Part shown: positions 59,707 to 64,000 of the stretch, piece by piece
Position numbering within the stretch: position 1 is the stretch's first letter
How the letters are laid out: every line of letters starts with the position of its first letter
DNA from: Bradyrhizobium erythrophlei
Lineage (GTDB): Bacteria; Pseudomonadota; Alphaproteobacteria; Rhizobiales; Xanthobacteraceae
Direction of reading: 5' to 3'
NCBI GenBank assembly: GCA_900129675.1
Contig: FSRD01000001.1
Coordinates: 4,701,501-4,765,500 of the forward strand
DNA: 64,000 nt
Position numbers and translations under genes: made by a program
The notes under the pieces: model-generated
What the model was told of the DNA's origin: nothing
The model's input: only the letters and a program-made list of their open reading frames with translations
The model's database searches: none

Positions 59707-60549
59707 TTATCTCGCCGCCATCCTCGGCGGAGCCTTCGCCAGCGCGGTCGCCATCGCCGAGATCAGCGGCTTCATGAAGTAGGCGTCATTGGCCGGATAA
59801 ATATCCGTGCGCAGCCCGTGGGACTTGAGTTCGTCCGACACCGCAGGTCCGACCGAGGCAATTGGCGTCCGCGCCAGCCCGTCGCGCAACCGCGCTTCAT
59901 ATCCGCGTGCTCGCGCGACTTCCACGAGACGGCGGATCTGGCCCAGGTTGGTCAGCGCGATCGCGTCGATGCGGCCCTCCGCCATCTCGTCGATGGCGGT
60001 GACGATGTTGGTTTCGGCTGCCTGTGCATCGTAGACGTAGGGCAGCACGGTATCGACCTCGGCGCCCTGCGCGGTGATTGCATTGATCAGCACGCTGTGG
60101 TCTTTGTCCGGATAGAGCTGCAGGCCGAGACGACGGCCTTTCAAGTCGAGGCGCGACAGCATCTCGGCGACGCCCTCGGAGGTCGGCTTCTCGGTCGTGA
60201 TCTGCGGCTCCAGCCCGATCTCGCGCAGCGCCCGGCCGGGTTTCGGGCCGCGGGCGAATTTGCGCGCCTTGCCGAGGGCGCTAACAAACGCCGGTTCGGC
60301 GCCGATGCGCCGCACGACCTTCATCAGGCGGCGGAGGCCTTCGCCGGTCATCAGCACCAGATCGTCGAAAGGCTTGTCGATCGACCGCCTGATCCAGGCC
60401 TCGATCGGTGCAGGGTCGGGCGCATCGTGAATGGTGAACATCGGGCATTGCAGCACGTCGGCGCCCTGTTCGGCGAGCAGGCGAGAAAACTGCGCTTCCT
60501 CGCGCGTTTCCAGGATCAGGATGCGGTAGCCGTTCAGTCTGTCAGCCAT
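59707..60549 (-). CDS. HemD-like (uroporphyrinogen-III synthase family) protein
   Basis: A 280-residue protein of the HemD fold: two alpha/beta domains with RILILETREEAQFSRLLAEQ at the start, FDDLVLMTGEGLRRLM, LQLYPDKDHSVLINAI, and ALTNLGQIRRLV in the second domain. The stand-alone gene and weak motif set leave open whether it is the true heme-pathway enzyme or a paralogue, as several alphaproteobacteria carry both. It is convergent with fcl. The start is at 60549; codons upstream are not supported. Confidence 0.75.
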   Translation of the reverse strand: MADRLNGYRILILETREEAQFSRLLAEQGADVLQCPMFTIHDAPDPAPIEAWIRRSIDKPFDDLVLMTGEGLRRLMKVVRRIGAEPAFVSALGKARKFARGPKPGRALREIGLEPQITTEKPTSEGVAEMLSRLDLKGRRLGLQLYPDKDHSVLINAITAQGAEVDTVLPYVYDAQAAETNIVTAIDEMAEGRIDAIALTNLGQIRRLVEVARARGYEARLRDGLARTPIASVGPAVSDELKSHGLRTDIYPANDAYFMKPLISAMATALAKAPPRMAAR

Positions 60550-60688
60550 GATCTCACTCCAACGCCGATCGTGCGTGCTTTGTTCATCCTGACTCCTGTT
60601 TCGGGATTGGCGCAAGCAGGTTGGCGGTGATAGAGCAGGGCCGCAAACCCGCTCCACCTGCTGCCTTGGATGTAATCAAGTCCGCGCC

Positions 60689-61552
60689 ATGCCCGATCAT
60701 CAATTCGTTCTGACCCTGTCCTGTGCCGATCGCCCCGGCATCGTCTCCGCGGTGTCGACATTTCTCGCCCATAACGGGCAGAACATTCTGGACGCCCAGC
60801 AGTTTGACGACGTCGAGACCAAGAAATTCTTCATGCGGGTGGTGTTCACCGCCGCCGATCTCGCGGTCGAATTAAAGGCATTGCAGACCGGCTTTACCGC
60901 GATTGCCGACCGTTTCGGCATGGACTGGCAGATGCGCGATCGCGCCAACCGCCGCCGGGTGATGCTGCTGGTTTCCAAATCGGATCACTGTCTGGTCGAT
61001 ATCCTCTACCGCTGGCGCACCGGTGAGCTCGAGATGATCCCGACCGCGATCGTATCCAACCATCCACGCGAGACCTATGGCAATCTCGATTTCGGCGAGA
61101 TTCCGTTCCACTACATGCCGGTGACCAGGGAGAACAGGCGCGAGCAGGAGCAGGCGGTCCTGAAGCTGGTCGACGACAGCAATACCGATCTCGTGGTGCT
61201 GGCGCGCTACATGCAGATCCTGTCGGACGAGATGACGGCAAGATTGTCGGGGCGCTGCATCAACATCCATCACTCGTTCCTGCCGGGCTTCAAGGGCGCG
61301 CGCCCCTACCACCAGGCGCATGAGCGCGGCGTCAAGCTGATCGGCGCCACCGCGCATTACGTCACCCGCGACCTCGACGAGGGCCCGATCATCGACCAGG
61401 ACGTCGAGCGCATCAGCCACCGCGATACGCCGGAAGATCTCTCGCGCAAGGGGCGCGACATCGAACGCAGGGTGCTGGCGCGCGCGATGCGTCACCACCT
61501 CGAGGATCGCGTGATCCTCAACGGCCGCAAGACCGTCGTATTCATGGATTGA
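60689..61552 (+). CDS. purU: formyltetrahydrofolate deformylase
   Basis: PurU hydrolyses 10-formyl-tetrahydrofolate to formate and THF, balancing one-carbon pools. The 287-residue protein has an N-terminal ACT domain (LTLSCADRPGIVSAVSTFLA) and a formyltransferase domain with the catalytic Asn-His of INIHHSFLPGFKGARPYHQA and the Asp in the LDEGPIIDQDVERI segment. Length and motifs are complete. It is divergent from the hemD-like gene. Confidence 0.93.
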   Translation: MPDHQFVLTLSCADRPGIVSAVSTFLAHNGQNILDAQQFDDVETKKFFMRVVFTAADLAVELKALQTGFTAIADRFGMDWQMRDRANRRRVMLLVSKSDHCLVDILYRWRTGELEMIPTAIVSNHPRETYGNLDFGEIPFHYMPVTRENRREQEQAVLKLVDDSNTDLVVLARYMQILSDEMTARLSGRCINIHHSFLPGFKGARPYHQAHERGVKLIGATAHYVTRDLDEGPIIDQDVERISHRDTPEDLSRKGRDIERRVLARAMRHHLEDRVILNGRKTVVFMD

Positions 61553-61584
61553 GGGCGCGAGGCGCACTCACTTTTGGCTTTGAC

Positions 61585-61607
61585 GCGTTTTCTTCGCTCG
61601 AAAACGC
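61585..61607. terminator. bidirectional hairpin between purU and the lipoprotein
   Basis: A perfect 8-bp stem GCGTTTTC/GAAAACGC with loop TTCGCTC lies between two convergent stops (61552 and 61611). The T- and A-rich stem would serve both directions. The same sequence type is a dispersed element in related genomes. Confidence 0.5.
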
Positions 61608-61610
61608 CTC

Positions 61611-61889
61611 TCAATGAACGGCATCCTGCGACGACGGCGCCGGCTTTGTTTCCTCGCCGCGCTCTGCGGCGGGCATCAGGCGCTTTCTTTCCCGCTCCTT
61701 CATGAACTCGTCGTATTTCGCCGTGCCGGGACGAGGCGGGGCATCCGCCGGCATGCCGCCGGCCCATGCCGGAATGGCGTCGCTGACGCCGGCCGCGAGC
61801 TTCTCGTTGATGGTGCCGCATCCGCTCAAGGCAAAGCCCGCGAGCGAGAGCGCGGCGAAAGTGGCGATATGGCGGGCACGGATCAGCAT
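61611..61889 (-). CDS. small outer-membrane lipoprotein
   Basis: A 92-residue protein with a lipoprotein signal peptide (ATFAALSLAGFALSGCGTIN; lipobox SGC, Cys about residue 24). The mature part is short and proline-rich with KYDEFMKERERKRLMPA. The function is unknown. The start at 61889 is chosen because it gives a proper signal peptide; the longer in-frame reading does not. Confidence 0.72.
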   Translation of the reverse strand: MLIRARHIATFAALSLAGFALSGCGTINEKLAAGVSDAIPAWAGGMPADAPPRPGTAKYDEFMKERERKRLMPAAERGEETKPAPSSQDAVH

Positions 61890-61978
61890 CGGCAACAACC
61901 TACAATCTAGACCTTTAAGGATGATGGATTTAGGGCCATCCGGCGGCCCCGGTTTTGCCAACCCAACCCGCTTCTTTG

Positions 61979-62014
61979 TTGACAGGAACATTTTATTTGT
62001 ACAACCGTACAAAT
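61979..62014 (+). promoter_or_regulatory. -35-like box with perfect palindromic operator
   Basis: TTGACA at 61979-61984 is followed by a perfect inverted repeat ATTTGTAC-AACC-GTACAAAT at 61995-62014, placed where it would cover the -10 region. The repeat shape is typical of TetR-type operators. The downstream gene is the substrate-binding protein at 62319. No regulator gene is adjacent in the window. Confidence 0.55.
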
Positions 62015-62318
62015 AATGAGACAGCCAGATCCGGTGAGGCGCCATTCGAACGCTGCCATCCCCAAGGCCGCTGAGCTGTGGTCCGTCGCGGCCGATGATG
62101 GTATCATGGCACCTAAGTTCGGCTTTTTGTCTTTGTCACTATCCGCGGGACAGCGTTGCGGACTGGCCTCGGGCGGCAGCCCATCCTTCGTCCGATTGAC
62201 AACAAGCCGCCGGAAGACGCCATGTCGCCTCGCTACACGGCCGAAAAATCTGGGCTATGGTGAGGCAAGGCCGGGGACACGGCTCAAAGCACACGACCGA
62301 TCAGGGGGAGAAAATTTC
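62015..62318. other. leader region before the second Liv-type operon
   Basis: About 300 bp between the operator and the substrate-binding-protein ATG. A reading frame is open in phase with that gene from 62016, but its content looks non-coding and a strong AGGGGGAG ribosome-binding site lies just before 62319. No RNA structure was recognised. Confidence 0.4.
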
Positions 62319-63491
62319 ATGTCTATCCGAAGTCAAATATTGCTGGCCGCAAGCGCCGTCGCAGCCGTCCTTGCCGTGGCGCCTGCTCAAGCCGAGGATG
62401 CCGTCAAGATCGGCCTGATCCTGCCGATGACCGGCGGCCAGGCGTCGACCGGCAAGCAGATCGACAACGCCATCAAACTCTATATGCAGCAGCACGGCGA
62501 TACCGTTGCCGGCAAGAAGATCGAAATCATCCTGAAGGATGACGGCGCGCTTCCGGACAAGACCAAGACCGCCGCACAGGAGTTGATCGTCAACGACAAG
62601 GTGAATTTCATCGCGGGCTTCGGCGTGACGCCGGCAGCCCTTGCCGCCGCCCCGCTGGCGACGCAGGGCAAGATCCCGGAAGTCGTGATGGCGGCGGGCA
62701 CCTCGATCATCACCGAGCGCTCACCCTATATCGTGCGCACCTCTTTCACGCTGGCGCAGTCGTCGACCATCATCGGCGACTGGGCTGCCAAGAACGGCAT
62801 CAAGAAGGTCGCAACGCTGACGTCCGACTACGCGCCGGGTAACGACGCGCTGACCTTCTTCAAGCAGAATTTCACCGCCGGCGGCGGCGAGATCGTCGAA
62901 GAGGTCAAGGTGCCCTTGGCCAATCCGGACTTCGCACCCTTCCTGCAGCGGATGAAGGATGCCAAGCCCGACGCGGTGTTCGTGTTCGTGCCGGCGGGCC
63001 AGGGCGGCAATTTCATGAAGCAATATGCCGAGCGCGGGCTCGACAAGGCTGGCATCAAGGTGATCGGCCCCGGCGACGTCATGGACGACGATCTGCTCAA
63101 CGGCATGGGCGATGCGGCGCTCGGCACGGTCACCGCGCATCTGTATTCCGCGGCGCATCCGTCGGCGATGAACAAGGAATTCGTCGCCGCCTACAAGAAG
63201 GCATTCAACTCGCGGCCGGGTTTCATGGCGGTCAGCGGCTATGACGGCATCCATCTGATCTATGAGGCGCTGAAGAAGACCGGCGGCAAGACCGACGGCG
63301 ACGAGCTGATCGCGGCGATGAAGGGCATGAAGTGGGAAAGCCCGCGCGGCCCGATCTCGATCGATCCGGAAACCCGCGACATCGTGCAGAACATCTACAT
63401 TCGCAAGGTCGAGAAGGTCGACGGCGAACTCTACAACGTCGAATTCGCAACCTTCGAGGCGGTGAAGGATTCCGGCAAGACCAAGAAGTGA
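62319..63491 (+). CDS. substrate-binding protein of a second Liv-type ABC importer
   Basis: A 390-residue periplasmic-binding protein with a signal peptide (ILLAASAVAAVLAVAPAQAED) and a mature start VKIGLILPMTGGQASTGKQI, typical of Liv/aromatic-acid-binding members. AGTSIITERSPYIVRTSFT and PDAVFVFVPAGQGGNF are family landmarks. The ATG has the ribosome-binding site AGGGGGAG. A permease gene follows at 63631. The ligand is not known and the protein is distinct from the LivJ at 50144-51427. Confidence 0.88.
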   Translation: MSIRSQILLAASAVAAVLAVAPAQAEDAVKIGLILPMTGGQASTGKQIDNAIKLYMQQHGDTVAGKKIEIILKDDGALPDKTKTAAQELIVNDKVNFIAGFGVTPAALAAAPLATQGKIPEVVMAAGTSIITERSPYIVRTSFTLAQSSTIIGDWAAKNGIKKVATLTSDYAPGNDALTFFKQNFTAGGGEIVEEVKVPLANPDFAPFLQRMKDAKPDAVFVFVPAGQGGNFMKQYAERGLDKAGIKVIGPGDVMDDDLLNGMGDAALGTVTAHLYSAAHPSAMNKEFVAAYKKAFNSRPGFMAVSGYDGIHLIYEALKKTGGKTDGDELIAAMKGMKWESPRGPISIDPETRDIVQNIYIRKVEKVDGELYNVEFATFEAVKDSGKTKK

Positions 63492-63503
63492 CGACGGCTT
63501 CGG

Positions 63504-63600
63504 CGTCATTCCGGGGCGCGAGCTCTTGCTCGCGAACGCGGAATCTCGACATTGCTGCACAAGATTCCGGGTTCAGCGCTGCGCGCTGCCCCGCAATGAT
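63504..63600. repeat. intergenic palindromic repeat element
   Basis: An imperfect long inverted repeat (CATTCCGGGGCGCG near 63507 against CGCGCTGCCCCGCAATG near 63582) contains an inner hairpin CGCGAG-CTCTTG-CTCGCG (63517-63534). It lies between the substrate-binding protein and the permease gene and belongs to the dispersed repeats of this group. Confidence 0.6.
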
Positions 63601-63630
63601 GGATTCCAAAGGCTCTGGGACTTTCCCTGA

Positions 63631-64000
63631 ATGACCACGCTGTTCACGATCCTGTTCGACGGTGTCGCCTACGGCATGCTGCTGTTCGTGCTGGCCTGCG
63701 GCCTCGCCGTGACGCTCGGGCTGATGAACTTCGTCAATCTTGCGCATGGCGCCTTCGCCATGACTGGCGGCTATGTCTGCGCCGTGCTGGTCAATAATTC
63801 CGGCTGGCCGTTCTTCGCTGGCCTGCCGCTGGCCTTTGTTTCGAGTGCGCTGATCGGCGTGGTGCTGGAACGCGCGCTGTACCGTCATCTCTACACGCGA
63901 AGCCATCTCGACCAGGTGCTGTTCTCGGTCGGGCTCGTCTTCATGTCGGTCGCGGCGGTCGATTACATCATGGGATCGTCGCGGATCTTCATCAAGCTGC
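63631..64000 (+). CDS. ABC permease LivH-like, N-terminal part
   Basis: The window ends inside this gene. The visible 123 residues (TTLFTILFDGVAYGMLLFVL, then VTLGLMNFVNLAHGAFAMTG) show the LivH-type first helices and the MNFVNLAHG motif. It follows the second substrate-binding protein and is the start of that importer's permease pair. Confidence 0.88.
   Translation, partial: MTTLFTILFDGVAYGMLLFVLACGLAVTLGLMNFVNLAHGAFAMTGGYVCAVLVNNSGWPFFAGLPLAFVSSALIGVVLERALYRHLYTRSHLDQVLFSVGLVFMSVAAVDYIMGSSRIFIKL

Noticed and set aside
62016..62318. An N-terminal extension of the second substrate-binding protein
   Set aside because: A signal peptide and a strong ribosome-binding site occur at 62319, and the upstream 101 codons look non-coding.
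1..64000. CRISPR arrays, rRNA and tRNA genes
   Set aside because: No regularly spaced identical repeats and no cloverleaf-like tRNA or rRNA segments were recognised while reading both strands. A dedicated tRNA search could not be run.

Overview
The window looks like a chromosomal segment of an alphaproteobacterium close to Bradyrhizobium/Rhodopseudomonas. This rests on gene content and codon style (GC-rich, few AT-ending codons), a family of small WxxC lipoproteins, HGGxSTG-type prophage proteins, two branched-chain-amino-acid-type (Liv) ABC systems and palindromic intergenic repeats typical of that group. The genus is an inference; no rRNA or tRNA gene was found to confirm it.

Layout. (1) 1-7.5 kb: the 3' end of a type II secretion operon (gspJ end, gspK, gspL, gspM with ATGA overlaps), a convergent 1207-residue autotransporter, and a GspN/GspC-like gene. 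A 54-bp diverged second copy of that last gene's 3' end (7603-7656) marks the edge of an accessory region. (2) 7.7-35.1 kb: a large surface-polysaccharide locus. It holds a GT-C-like membrane protein, rfbB-rfbA-wecE (dTDP-Fuc4N synthesis), two paralogous polymerase-like membrane proteins around an SGNH hydrolase, a Wzz-like co-polymerase, a wlbA-wlbB-wlbC cassette (2,3-diacetamido sugar), a Wzx flippase, an AsnB amidotransferase, three glycosyltransferases, two methyltransferases, an acyltransferase and two epimerase-like SDR proteins. Broken copies of the SGNH gene (13.5 kb) and of the polymerase 3' end (33.7 kb) lie at its margins. (3) 35.1-46.6 kb: a degraded prophage carrying several single-base frameshifts, split by an IS630-type element and two back-to-back IS elements that share a CTAG target site, plus a stranded methyltransferase. 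(4) 46.7-64 kb: conserved chromosome with a phenylacetate-CoA-ligase-like enzyme, an AGE-type epimerase, a livG-acyl-CoA ligase-livH-livM-livJ-livF operon facing a Crp/Fnr regulator, gmd-fcl for GDP-L-fucose, a HemD-like protein, purU, a small lipoprotein, and the start of a second Liv operon.

How it fits together. Regions 2 and 4 would supply dTDP-Fuc4N(Ac), a 2,3-diamino sugar nucleotide and GDP-L-fucose. AsnB, the two methyltransferases, the acyltransferase and the SGNH enzyme could decorate the polymer. Wzx, the Wzy-like proteins and the Wzz-like protein could export, polymerise and size it. The exact polysaccharide (O-antigen, capsule or exopolysaccharide) cannot be told from the sequence. 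The most unusual items are the duplicated polymerase/SGNH module with scattered remnants, the two-gene IS pair with perfect CTAG architecture, and the tandem palindromic operator in front of the prophage XRE regulator.
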